The notes below the pieces were generated by a model. It had not been told where the DNA came from. It worked only from the letters and a program-made list of their open reading frames with translations, and made no database searches. DNA of 45,158 bases from Akkermansia sp. (GTDB lineage Bacteria; Verrucomicrobiota; Verrucomicrobiia; Verrucomicrobiales; Akkermansiaceae), in contig JAFWZG010000058.1 of assembly GCA_017517385.1 (NCBI GenBank), positions 1 through 45,158 of the forward strand, read 5' to 3'. This document shows positions 32,543 through 41,790 of the stretch, piece by piece; the stretch's first letter is position 1, and the number at the start of each line of letters is the position of its first letter. Both the position numbers and the translations under genes were made by a program.

Positions 32543-35239
32543 ATGTCAACAAATCTGGTCAGACTTCTGGCTTTTGTCCTAGCCGCCATGGTTGGCGGCT
32601 ACCTCGTGTCGTGGTTGTATGAGGTGGCGTCCGCGCCCTCGGGCTCGTCTCCGTCGCGTCCGGTAGCCTCCGCTCCGGTAACGCAGACGCCTGATGCTTC
32701 CTCTTCCGACTCAACGTCTTCTGATGAGATAGACACATCTCAGGGGGTGGTTATTGATGAGGATGGTGGTGTAAGTATGAACGATTCTGATATGGTCGGC
32801 ATGGACGTGGAGGGAGAGGATGACACCGCATGGGAAGGCGCGGATGATGGAGACGGCGCGATAGAGCAGGATCCGAACTCGTATATGCCGCAGCCTGCTC
32901 CTCCCGCACCATTGCGGGAAATTGCTGAGGCAGATGTCCCGGAAGACCCTGCCCAGCAGGTCATTCCCGGGGTGTGTCCTACTGCGCGCGTGCGAAGTAT
33001 TGAACGCAACGCCAAAAAGCTGGCTGAGGCATATGAACGCTTGGAGAAGAGCAATGATGGCCGTACCAATTTCCGTAGTGAAGATTATGCTCCGGATCGA
33101 TGGAAGCAGCCGGATGTGATTTACAAGGAGCTGCTGGAGAAGATAATGGGCAAGCTGGGGAATGGTAGTGATGAGGCTATCTGGGCTTTCTTGGCGGAAC
33201 CTGCCAATCGTCTGGACCTCGCGCGAATCACCCTTATTCGTAAGATTGGATACGAAGGTATTCGCCGCATTACCGAGCAGCGCATGGGCTCTGCAATGCT
33301 TTTCGAGCTTACAAGTGATTTAGACTGGATTAATGGTGTGATGTACTCGGGCCCGACGGATCGTTTGGGGCAGGGGCTTATTTATCTGGCTGCCATTTAC
33401 TCCCGCTATTCTGAAGATATGCAGGACCCGGTGGCCCGCCGTATCGCGGCTACAACTGCTACGGAGTTTGCTCGTGAGCGATACTCTGAGGCGGATATGC
33501 TTGCTCGCTTTGCATATTACTTCAGTAGTTTCCAGGAAGGGAAGCTGAATAAGATATTTGATACGCTTCAGTACTGGGAAACCCGAATTGTAACTGGCTG
33601 CCGCGAGCCTTCCGGTTGGGGTAGCCCGCAGTCTCTGGCCTGGCAGCGAGATAACGTTCGCCTTCCCGCGGAGGGATATCTCGGTGCATGTAATCAGCTT
33701 GTGTACCGCCTGAGAAATGTGGCCGGTGACTCAGTGTTCTCTGCTGATTATCTTGGGCCTATTCTTAAGTATACACGTAATACCACAGCTTGGGCTCACC
33801 GTGAAATCGGTGGTGTGTGTGGTGCTTGCTCTCACTATGGTGCATATGGTGCACTGGCAGTTGGTATTCCGGCCATGACTATGGGTGAACCCGGTCACTG
33901 TGCCTACACCGTGCGCGTGGGAAATGATTGGAGAATGAGCTATTCCATCTATTGGCAGCACGGCATGCACAAAACATTCTGGGGGCTGCATGATTGGGAT
34001 TTCCTTATTCTCATGCAGGATTTGTACACGGACCGCCATAAGACCGTTGTTTCTGACCAGCTGCTTGCTCTTGCTGAGCTGATGGCATCCCGCCGCATGA
34101 CGAAGAGCGCATTGGAATGTTTTGATGCCGCTGTTATCAGCCAGCCTTTGAACTGGCCGGCCTGGGTGGCATATGCCGCATACCTGAAGCAGAAAGCTCC
34201 TGAAAATCGTGAAAAGTGGCAGGACTACCATGACCGCGTGGTGGAGACTCTGGCCGAGAAGTTCCATAACTGCGCCGCTACTCTTCTGAGCCGCTACGTC
34301 TACCCGCACTTGCTGCCGCTTGTGCCCAATCGTCGTGACAGAAACAAGATGTTCGCCGCCTTCTTTAAGCAGTGCGATTCTTATGGCACGAACCGCTGGG
34401 ATATCGGCCCGCTGCTTACGGCTCACATCTCCGGCTGCCCGAATACTGAAGAGCAGCTCGCTTACATGAAGGAGGCTCTTAACGTACTGATGGACAAACC
34501 GGAGTATTCCGGCGCCGTGCTCGCATGGGGCTTGGATTATATCGCCTCCATTTCAACTTCCACTGAGGAAAATGAGCGTCTTCAGGAGGAGTTTAGTGAG
34601 CTTATTGTTAAGACGATGAGCCGAGCTCGCGCTACTCGTTCCACTATTGATGCTACTTGGGCTGCACTTGGCGAGGCTATTTACACCTCCGCCACGAATG
34701 GTGACAGGCGCACATTCCAGGCCATTGGCCGCTTAGCATACCGCAAGTGTAAGAAGAAGTTCCCCCGTAACCGCTTCCGTTTCCGCGGCTTCCCCGGCAG
34801 AATCGTGTCTGCGAATGGTCTTATCCGCACGGCAACAACGCTGTCTCCCGGCCAGATGCCTCACTGCTGTTTGCACTGGGCCGTACTTCAGAAGCATGGT
34901 GGTAATATTCCCGCTAAGTTTGAAGGAAACTCCGGCATGACGGTTGAGCTGGAGGATAACTCTCGCCTCAGTGGTGTGGTTTGCTTGTTTGGCGAAAATG
35001 CCCGCCGTGACCGTGATTTCAAGATTGAGGTGTCAGATGATGGCCAGAACTGGGCTCCGGTGCGTGCTACGTGCGAAGTGTCAGGTGCAGTACTGCGCTG
35101 TGATTTGAGAGATGCTTCTCCCTCCGCCCGCTTCGTGAGATTGCTTCGCGAGGGCGATAAATGGGAATCATCCGTCGTTGGCTTCTACGTGTATGGTAAG
35201 CGCCTGCGTGAAAGTGCGAATACAGCCTCAGAGGATTAA
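32543..35239 (+). CDS. Large exported protein with transglutaminase-like and discoidin-like domains
   Basis: This 898-residue protein is anchored by one N-terminal helix (about 5-26), followed by a long acidic Ser/Asp/Glu-rich linker (to about 120). The centre has a transglutaminase-like cysteine site: Cys426 and Cys429 in GGVCGACSHYGAYGA, with His452 in GEPGHCAY. Helical TPR-like repeats follow (about 500-740). The C-terminus (about 740-890) resembles a discoidin (F5/8 type C) carbohydrate-binding domain: NSRLSGVV, FKIEVSDDGQNWAPV and ARFVRLLREG. That suggests a cell-surface protein binding glycans, possibly with a crosslinking or hydrolytic activity; I infer this from the domains only. Confidence 0.75.
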   Translation: MSTNLVRLLAFVLAAMVGGYLVSWLYEVASAPSGSSPSRPVASAPVTQTPDASSSDSTSSDEIDTSQGVVIDEDGGVSMNDSDMVGMDVEGEDDTAWEGADDGDGAIEQDPNSYMPQPAPPAPLREIAEADVPEDPAQQVIPGVCPTARVRSIERNAKKLAEAYERLEKSNDGRTNFRSEDYAPDRWKQPDVIYKELLEKIMGKLGNGSDEAIWAFLAEPANRLDLARITLIRKIGYEGIRRITEQRMGSAMLFELTSDLDWINGVMYSGPTDRLGQGLIYLAAIYSRYSEDMQDPVARRIAATTATEFARERYSEADMLARFAYYFSSFQEGKLNKIFDTLQYWETRIVTGCREPSGWGSPQSLAWQRDNVRLPAEGYLGACNQLVYRLRNVAGDSVFSADYLGPILKYTRNTTAWAHREIGGVCGACSHYGAYGALAVGIPAMTMGEPGHCAYTVRVGNDWRMSYSIYWQHGMHKTFWGLHDWDFLILMQDLYTDRHKTVVSDQLLALAELMASRRMTKSALECFDAAVISQPLNWPAWVAYAAYLKQKAPENREKWQDYHDRVVETLAEKFHNCAATLLSRYVYPHLLPLVPNRRDRNKMFAAFFKQCDSYGTNRWDIGPLLTAHISGCPNTEEQLAYMKEALNVLMDKPEYSGAVLAWGLDYIASISTSTEENERLQEEFSELIVKTMSRARATRSTIDATWAALGEAIYTSATNGDRRTFQAIGRLAYRKCKKKFPRNRFRFRGFPGRIVSANGLIRTATTLSPGQMPHCCLHWAVLQKHGGNIPAKFEGNSGMTVELEDNSRLSGVVCLFGENARRDRDFKIEVSDDGQNWAPVRATCEVSGAVLRCDLRDASPSARFVRLLREGDKWESSVVGFYVYGKRLRESANTASED

Positions 35240-35282
35240 AGTTAAGAGAAGATAACCCCTCCACACATATTCAGATAAGATT

Positions 35283-36170
35283 ATGTTCCGAGTCATTTCA
35301 ATGTTTTTGTTCGTTGCTACGGCTATTCTTGCTCCCCGGCTGGGGGCGGCCGAGTATCAGACGGCCCTTGGCAAGGCAACGGATCGTAAACCAGTAGTGC
35401 TGTTCTGTTATGGTGCTAATTATGACCGTATCAGCGAGCAGCTCCGTGAGGATTTTGTAAGTCGCCGTCAGATTATGCGTTATGTCCGCGGGGCCGTCTT
35501 CCTTGAGGTGCCTGTCTACCAGCTGCCTAATGAGCGCGAACAGCGCGAGTACCGAAAGGTGATGGGTGATGCTTCCTTGCCCGGTGGTATTTGGAGTTAT
35601 CCCTGCTTGGCTGTTGTGGATGGGCAGGGAAACCTGCGTGGTGTGGTGCAGGGGGCTGAGCAGATGAAGGATGCTGAAACTGCCGGTACTGCCGTCCAGC
35701 AGATTATTGAAGATTACAGAGAGCAGGAAGAACTCTTGAAAAAAGCTCGCAGTGCTAGCGGGCCGCGGCAGACTGCATTCTTGGCTGAGGCCGCGGATAT
35801 GCCTAATGTGCGTATGCCTGCCAATCCGCTTGGGCAGGGCGTAAGCACCGGGCTGGGTTCTCTTGCAACGAACGCCACCGGTATGCTTGAGGTGGGGCAG
35901 AAAATGCAGGAGATGAGCCTTGATGCAGCCCATCGTTTTGTGCGAGCCTTCATTTCTGAGGGGTGTTATTCCCGCCGCCAACGTCAGGAAATCATAGCTG
36001 CCTATGCCGGACATGTTCGCCGCAATGGAGGTTCTGCTGCTCGTCTACGCGCCATTTATAATGAGATGCGCAATATTGACCCCACCTCCATTTATGGGGC
36101 GTATGCTGAAGGTGCCATCGAGCGTTGGGTGCTTCCTATGGAGCAGCGTGCCGCAGGCTCTCAACAGTAA
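35283..36170 (+). CDS. Secreted thioredoxin-fold-like protein, unknown function
   Basis: This 295-residue protein begins with a signal peptide (MFRVISMFLFVATAILAPRLGAA). The first domain (about 25-150) looks like a thioredoxin fold: a strand KPVVLFCYGAN, a long helix, then a YPCLAVVDGQGNL segment at the cis-proline position. The redox CxxC is missing (CYGAN), so it is not a normal oxidoreductase. The C-terminal half is helical. It sits between the discoidin protein and cstA with short gaps (43 and 11 bases), so it belongs to the same unit. The function is unknown. Confidence 0.72.
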   Translation: MFRVISMFLFVATAILAPRLGAAEYQTALGKATDRKPVVLFCYGANYDRISEQLREDFVSRRQIMRYVRGAVFLEVPVYQLPNEREQREYRKVMGDASLPGGIWSYPCLAVVDGQGNLRGVVQGAEQMKDAETAGTAVQQIIEDYREQEELLKKARSASGPRQTAFLAEAADMPNVRMPANPLGQGVSTGLGSLATNATGMLEVGQKMQEMSLDAAHRFVRAFISEGCYSRRQRQEIIAAYAGHVRRNGGSAARLRAIYNEMRNIDPTSIYGAYAEGAIERWVLPMEQRAAGSQQ

Positions 36171-36181
36171 GGTGCATAGAT

Positions 36182-37684
36182 ATGAGCGGTTTGGTGGTGT
36201 TTGCAGCCTGCGCGCTTGTCCTCGTGCTGGGATATTTCGTGTATGGTAAGGTTGCGGAGCGGGTGTATGGGGTGGATTACAAGATGATTATGCCCTGCGT
36301 CAGGCTTCATGACGGTGTGGATTATGTGGCCATGCCGGTCTGGCGTGTATTTATGATACAGCTGCTGAACATTGCCGGGCTAGGGCCGGTGTTTGGTGCG
36401 CTGGCCGGTTGTTTGTTTGGCCCCGCGGCTCTGCTTTGGATTGTGCTGGGCTGTTTGCTGGCGGGGGCTGTGCATGATTTTTTGTCTGCCGTGGCATGTG
36501 CAGAGCATGACGGCGAGACTCTTCCTGAGCTTGTGGGGCGTTATCTCGGCTCTCCTGCGCGCTTGGCTATGCGAGGCTTGTGCATCGTTCTCATGCTTCT
36601 TGTGGGCGTGGTGTTCACTGCTGGGCCGGCCGGCATGTTGCATGCACTGGTGAGTGACATTTCCGTTGTCTGGTGGAGTGTCATTATTCTGGGGTATTAT
36701 TTCTTGGCCACAATTCTGCCCATAGATGCCCTCATTGGCAGAGTTTATCCGTTCTTTGGTGTTCTGTTTATTTTCATGGCTGTGGCACTGTCCGTCATGC
36801 TGCTTTTTACTCCGGAGGTGTCAGTGCTGCCTGAGCTTGATGTGACGAAGGCATGGCACCCAAAAAATCTGAGTGTCTGGCCCATGATTTTTGTTACCAT
36901 TGCCTGTGGTGCAATTTCCGGCTTTCATGCTACGCAAAGCCCCATGATGGTGCGCTGCATGGAGGACCCCCGCCGCCTGCGTACCGTTTTTTATGGTGCA
37001 ATGGTAGTGGAAGGGCTCGTAGCCCTTATATGGTGCGTTGTGGGGTTGAGTCTTCGCGAGCTTGCAACGGATTACGCGCTTGTGGCGGACGCTGCCGGTA
37101 AACTTGTTCCTCAACTTCTTCAGGATGGCGAGCAGGGGGTGACATTTAGTCAGCTTACCATGGCAAATCCAGCAGTTGCAGTAGACCAAGCTTGTACATG
37201 GCTGCTGGGGCCGATTGGGGCTGTCATTGCAGTGCTGGGTGTTGTGGTACTTCCAATCACGAGTGGAGATACGGCCTTGCGCTGCTGCCGTCTCATGCTG
37301 GCGGAGGCGTTTGGGCTTAGCCAGTCATCCAGCGTTAAGCGTTTGCAGGTGGCCATACCTGTTTTCGCGTGTGTTATTATTATCTCATTCGTGGATTTCA
37401 GTATTATCTGGCGCTATTTCGGGTGGGCTAATCAGGCGCTCTCTTGTTTTACCTTGTGGACGCTGGCCGTACTGCTTCGGCAGCGCAGGCGCTTCCATTG
37501 GATTGTAACAGCGCCGGCATTGTTCATGACGACCGTGTGCACCACTTATCTTCTGAATGCGCCGGATTGTGGTATCGCGCTTCCTATAGGAATCTCCACT
37601 GCGGTGGGTGCTGTTATTACTGTTCTGTGTGCTGTCTTATTCCTGTACCTTCGCGGACCTGCGACAGCAAGTGGTAAAAACTGA
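36182..37684 (+). CDS. cstA: CstA-family carbon starvation/peptide transporter
   Basis: CstA proteins are inner-membrane transporters linked to pyruvate or peptide uptake. This one has 500 residues, typical of the short forms, with about 14 hydrophobic helices. The family marks are the N-terminal YGVDYKMIMPCVRLHDGVDYV, HDFLSAVACAEHDGETLPELVGRYLG, GFHATQSPMMVRCMEDP and the segment VVVLPITSGDTALRCCRLMLAEA. I chose the ATG that begins the first helix (MSGLVVFAA); a longer frame overlaps the previous gene and adds unrelated residues. It starts 11 bases after the thioredoxin-like gene. Confidence 0.93.
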   Translation: MSGLVVFAACALVLVLGYFVYGKVAERVYGVDYKMIMPCVRLHDGVDYVAMPVWRVFMIQLLNIAGLGPVFGALAGCLFGPAALLWIVLGCLLAGAVHDFLSAVACAEHDGETLPELVGRYLGSPARLAMRGLCIVLMLLVGVVFTAGPAGMLHALVSDISVVWWSVIILGYYFLATILPIDALIGRVYPFFGVLFIFMAVALSVMLLFTPEVSVLPELDVTKAWHPKNLSVWPMIFVTIACGAISGFHATQSPMMVRCMEDPRRLRTVFYGAMVVEGLVALIWCVVGLSLRELATDYALVADAAGKLVPQLLQDGEQGVTFSQLTMANPAVAVDQACTWLLGPIGAVIAVLGVVVLPITSGDTALRCCRLMLAEAFGLSQSSSVKRLQVAIPVFACVIIISFVDFSIIWRYFGWANQALSCFTLWTLAVLLRQRRRFHWIVTAPALFMTTVCTTYLLNAPDCGIALPIGISTAVGAVITVLCAVLFLYLRGPATASGKN

Positions 37685-37704
37685 CGCACTCCCGCCATTT
37701 GGCC

Positions 37705-37733
37705 TTGAATTAATGTGCTCTTTGTGGTATCGT
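37705..37733 (+). promoter_or_regulatory. Promoter of the class A PBP gene
   Basis: TTGAAT (37705-37710), a 17-base spacer and TATCGT (37728-37733), giving a leader of about seven bases before the ATG at 37747. Confidence 0.5.
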
Positions 37734-37746
37734 ATACCCACAGAGC

Positions 37747-40335
37747 ATGGACGACCTTGATGAGTATCAGAACAAGCGGAAAGCCGCAGAATCTCGCCGC
37801 CGCAGCAAGGAGACGCGTAAGGAGCCCGTTGCCCGTACCGGCAGCAGGTGGAAGCGCTTCTTGATGCGTCTGGCTATAGTGGGATTCGTTGCTCTGCTGT
37901 TCGTTGGTATTGCCGGTTATGTAGGCTTCACAGTTATTACCGCTAAGTACCAGAAATGGGCGGAAGAGTTTGACCTCGAAGATATTAATAATCTGGATCA
38001 TCCCTGTGTTATCTATGATAGAAATGGCCAGGAAATAGGGCGTATTTTTGACGAAAATCGCAGTTATGTTACCTATGACCGCATATCGCCCAGCATGATT
38101 GATGCCCTCGTGGCTCAGGAAGATAAGAACTTCTGGACTCATAACGGCTTTGACCCGGTGGGCATTATCCGAGCAGCTCGAGAGGCTATTATTGCCGGCG
38201 GTGCGAATCAGGGCGCATCCACCATCACCCAGCAGCTTGCACGTGGTGCTTATGATTTGGAGCGGCGCACTCTGGCTCGCGGCGGTAGCCGCTATGAGCG
38301 CAAGATTGTGGAGATTTTCCTTGCCATGCGCATTGAACAGAAATACGATAAACGCCAGATTCTGGAGTTTTACCTCAATCGTATTTACTTTGGCCGTGGT
38401 TTTTATGGCATTCGCGCGGCCTCTCTTGGCTATTTCGGCAAAGAGCCTGCTGATCTTACTGTGCGTGAAAGCGCCAGCCTTGCCGCCCTTATTAAAAACC
38501 CGGAGAACTATAATCCCATCCGTAACTTTGCGCTTAATCAGCGTTGGCGTAATGATGTGATTGACCGCATGCAGCGCCTGAATTATTTGACTCCGGAGGA
38601 AGCTGAGCGTTTGAAGCAGCAGCCCCTTGTGCTTTCTCCCAAGCCGCTGCGACGCCAGACTTCACACCTTCATTATCTCGTTCAGCAGCTCGCTGTTTCC
38701 ATCTTCCAAGATCCGGTGAGAGGTGAAGAAATCGTAAAGAGTGCCGGCCTTCGGATTTATACCACCATCGATCGGGATATGCAGATGGCCGCAGAGGCTG
38801 CACTTGCTGCTCAGCTTGAGGCTATTGAGGGCAGGCCTGACTACGAGCATGTGCGTTTTTCCGATACCGAAAATCCGGATGCTGCTCGTCACCGCTATCT
38901 GGACGGTGCTGTTTATGCCGTGGACAGCAGAACCGGTGCGACTCTCGTGTACGTGGCTGGCCGTAGCTTTGAGCGAGATAATTATGACTTCATCGAAAGC
39001 GGGCGTCGCCCTGTAGGAACGGCGTTGCTGCCGTTCCTTTACATGTGTGCTTTTGATAATGGCTACACGCCTTGTTCTCGCCTCGTAGATGATGCTCTGG
39101 ATAATCGCTTGGCCGGTATCGGTGGTTCGGAAGGTATTCTGGGTGAGTGGGGTATGGAAGTGGAGCGCGGTCGCTATCTTGATTCCGTGACCGCCCGTCA
39201 GGCTCTTTGCTGGTCCAAAATTGCCGCATCTGCTCGCCTTGGTATTGCCTTGGGCTCCAATCCTGCCAGAGCCGCAAGACCCTTCGCTAATACCCTTATG
39301 AACGTGGGTATTACCCCTCCGCAGCGCAATCCTCAGAGCACGGAAGCGCGCCCGCAATACTATCCCCGTGTGTACTTGGGTACAGAGCCTATGTCCCTGC
39401 GTGAGATGGTTCTCGCCTACACCGTTTTCCCGAATACCGGTAAGCGTCCTGTGGTGCCTTATATAGTGACGAAAATCACGGATAGTAATGGCCGCGTGCT
39501 TTGGCAGAATCCCCATGACGTTTCACGTAAGTTAGTCAGCTGCACCTCTCCTTGTACAGCGTATCGCTTACACTCCATCATGCAGGAAAGTCTGACTAAT
39601 GGTTCGGCTGCTCGTGTACGCCCCTTCCTGCCGGATTCTTTCAAGGGTGCGGTAAAGAGTGGTACGAATTATGATTTTGCTGATACGACCCTCTTCGGGT
39701 ATGATTCTGATATTACCTGCGGTGTGTGGATGGGCTTCCTGAATGATCATCATGCTATTTATCCCGAGGCCTTTGCCAGTGATACCTGCGCTCCTGTGCT
39801 GGGGGCTGTATTCAAAGCCGCTGAGGGCCATTTCCCGAATGCGGAAATAGCTATGCCTTCTGATACCGAAGAAGTGGAAATCTGTCTATCTTCCGGACAT
39901 CGTGCTACGAACTTCTGCTTTGAAAGCACCATGCAGGATGGCAAGGTGGCTTATGTGCGCCCCACGTACAGAGAGTTTTTCCCCAAGGGGGACGTAACAC
40001 TGGGCAGCTGTGCCGTGCATGGCGATGGCAGCCCGTCTCTGGGGGATTTCTTGGACGTTGGCCCGGGGGCTACCCGTGTGCTGCCAGTAGTACCTGTGCT
40101 GCCCAAAGAGCCTGCTCTTCGCGGTGAGGATCCCTACGGCTGTGTTACTACGTTGAATCCTCGCTACAGGAGCGCGGATGATCTCACCCAGTCCAGCGTT
40201 GCTTCCGCTGAGGATGTTACCCTGAAAATGGATGATGTGGCAGAGGATCCGAACCAGCCCTCCGTGGATAACACCATCCAGCTTTCGCCTCCTCGCCCCA
40301 TGCGCACTCAGCCGGTTCTGCCTCTACCTTTCTGA
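37747..40335 (+). CDS. Class A penicillin-binding protein with degenerate transpeptidase site
   Basis: This 862-residue bifunctional-type PBP is anchored by a helix at about residues 38-60. The glycosyltransferase 51 domain is complete: EDKNFWTHNGFDP, GASTITQQLAR, RKIVEIFLAMRIEQ and YLNRIYFGRGFYGI. The transpeptidase domain is homologous but altered. The SxxK site (normally GSTFKP) reads G-T-A-L-L-P (Thr425, Leu428), and the SxN position reads Ser-Lys-Ile (490-492). A KSGT motif (637-640) remains. It should polymerise glycan strands but not crosslink by the usual Ser mechanism. It begins a unit with the 40366 gene (30-base gap) and sufS. Confidence 0.9.
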   Translation: MDDLDEYQNKRKAAESRRRSKETRKEPVARTGSRWKRFLMRLAIVGFVALLFVGIAGYVGFTVITAKYQKWAEEFDLEDINNLDHPCVIYDRNGQEIGRIFDENRSYVTYDRISPSMIDALVAQEDKNFWTHNGFDPVGIIRAAREAIIAGGANQGASTITQQLARGAYDLERRTLARGGSRYERKIVEIFLAMRIEQKYDKRQILEFYLNRIYFGRGFYGIRAASLGYFGKEPADLTVRESASLAALIKNPENYNPIRNFALNQRWRNDVIDRMQRLNYLTPEEAERLKQQPLVLSPKPLRRQTSHLHYLVQQLAVSIFQDPVRGEEIVKSAGLRIYTTIDRDMQMAAEAALAAQLEAIEGRPDYEHVRFSDTENPDAARHRYLDGAVYAVDSRTGATLVYVAGRSFERDNYDFIESGRRPVGTALLPFLYMCAFDNGYTPCSRLVDDALDNRLAGIGGSEGILGEWGMEVERGRYLDSVTARQALCWSKIAASARLGIALGSNPARAARPFANTLMNVGITPPQRNPQSTEARPQYYPRVYLGTEPMSLREMVLAYTVFPNTGKRPVVPYIVTKITDSNGRVLWQNPHDVSRKLVSCTSPCTAYRLHSIMQESLTNGSAARVRPFLPDSFKGAVKSGTNYDFADTTLFGYDSDITCGVWMGFLNDHHAIYPEAFASDTCAPVLGAVFKAAEGHFPNAEIAMPSDTEEVEICLSSGHRATNFCFESTMQDGKVAYVRPTYREFFPKGDVTLGSCAVHGDGSPSLGDFLDVGPGATRVLPVVPVLPKEPALRGEDPYGCVTTLNPRYRSADDLTQSSVASAEDVTLKMDDVAEDPNQPSVDNTIQLSPPRPMRTQPVLPLPF

Positions 40336-40365
40336 TTTTACACCATTTAACACCCTGTCACTTTT

Positions 40366-41775
40366 ATGTCTTCCGAGACTCAGACACTCGCCGCAACTCA
40401 GGAAAAGGCCTTCCGTATCAACATGGATAAGGCGTTTTATGGAACCTTTGCAGAAATTGGAGCAGGTCAGGAAACGGCTAATTGGTTCTTCCGGAGCGGA
40501 GGCGCTGCCGGTACCGTCGCTAAAACGATATCTGCTTATGATATGACGGTGAGCGACACCCTGTACGGACCTGTTCGCCGTTATGTGTCACAGGAGCGCC
40601 TTGTGCAGATGATGGATTATGAGTATTCTCAGCTCATTAACCGCCTTGGAGCAAAGCGCGGAGCTGAGAGCTGTTTCTTCTCATTCTGCAATACAGTGAA
40701 GTGCAAGGGATACCGCGATAACGGGCCTTGGAGTGCATGGATGGGAGTGCGTTTTCAGCTGCGCCCGGAGGCAGAGCCGAGTGATTTGGTGATGCACGTG
40801 CGCCTTCTGGTGCCGGATCATGCTGTGCAGATGCGCATTCTGGGCGTGCTGGGTGTGAACCTGCTCTATTCACTGTTCTATAAGAGAGACCACATGGAGG
40901 AGTTCGTTTCCAGTGTAGGGGATAATCTGGACCGCAGCATGTTTGAGATTGATTACATGCGTTTTTCCGGGAATGGCTTTGGGATGTTTGATAACCGCAT
41001 TCTGGCGCTCCAGCTTGTGCGTAGTGGCTTGAGCAAGGCTACTCTGTTCCGTCCGGATGGCACTGTCGCTCAGCCTGCGGATTTCCTTTATAAGCGGCCT
41101 ATCGTGCTGATGCGCGGTAGCTTCCAGCCGCTGTGCAACATCCATTTGGAAATGATGGACGCGGTGCGTGCCAAGTTCTATGAAAGCCTCCCGGAGGCTC
41201 AGCGTGAGAGCGTGGTGGACATTTGCGAAATCTCTCTTTCTAACCTTCTGCGAGGGGACGGGAAGGATGTGGACTTGCTGGATTTTATTGACCGCGCGGA
41301 TGCATTGGCCGCATGCGGCAAGACTGTGATGGTGACAAATATCACGCACTTCCACCGCATCTCCACACTGCTCAATCAATTTACGAAGGAGCCCATAGCA
41401 ATCGCCCTTTCCATTGGCCTACTTAACGAACTCTTCAAGGATAAGTGGGCCACGGATAGCCCCGGTGGTATTCTTTCGGATATGGGTAGCCTCTTCCTGA
41501 ACCGCACCAAGCTATACGTCACGCCTTGGATTAACCGCCGTACCGGCGAGTTTGTAACGGCCGGCACCTATGAGGCACCCACCAAGTATGTTCACCTTTA
41601 CAAGTACCTGCTGGATAATGCTGATATTGTCTCCGTACCCTACTTCAATCAGAAGCTTCTTTTCCAAACACCGCGTGATATCATCCGCATGATTAATGAT
41701 TCTGACAATACTTGGAAGGAGTACGTCCCTGAGCAGGCCTACCGCATGGTAGACCACATCCGCGGTATTCACTGA
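40366..41775 (+). CDS. Conserved cytoplasmic protein of unknown function
   Basis: This 469-residue protein belongs to a widespread bacterial family without a proven function; database names for such proteins vary and I would not rely on them. The conserved first part reads FAEIGAGQETANWFFRSGGAAGTVAKTISAYDMTVSD, and a repeated alpha/beta organisation follows (GVNLLYSLFY, IVLMRGSFQPLCNIHLEMMD, TVMVTNITHFHRI). No signal peptide or membrane helix is visible. It is the middle gene of a PBP-X-sufS unit with gaps of 30 and 15 bases. Confidence 0.78.
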   Translation: MSSETQTLAATQEKAFRINMDKAFYGTFAEIGAGQETANWFFRSGGAAGTVAKTISAYDMTVSDTLYGPVRRYVSQERLVQMMDYEYSQLINRLGAKRGAESCFFSFCNTVKCKGYRDNGPWSAWMGVRFQLRPEAEPSDLVMHVRLLVPDHAVQMRILGVLGVNLLYSLFYKRDHMEEFVSSVGDNLDRSMFEIDYMRFSGNGFGMFDNRILALQLVRSGLSKATLFRPDGTVAQPADFLYKRPIVLMRGSFQPLCNIHLEMMDAVRAKFYESLPEAQRESVVDICEISLSNLLRGDGKDVDLLDFIDRADALAACGKTVMVTNITHFHRISTLLNQFTKEPIAIALSIGLLNELFKDKWATDSPGGILSDMGSLFLNRTKLYVTPWINRRTGEFVTAGTYEAPTKYVHLYKYLLDNADIVSVPYFNQKLLFQTPRDIIRMINDSDNTWKEYVPEQAYRMVDHIRGIH

Positions 41776-41790
41776 TTGTATCTTTCCCCA

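Noticed and set aside
38662..39516. Minus-strand open frame of 284 codons inside the PBP gene
   Set aside because: It lies wholly opposite the transpeptidase domain and shows no recognisable motif or promoter.
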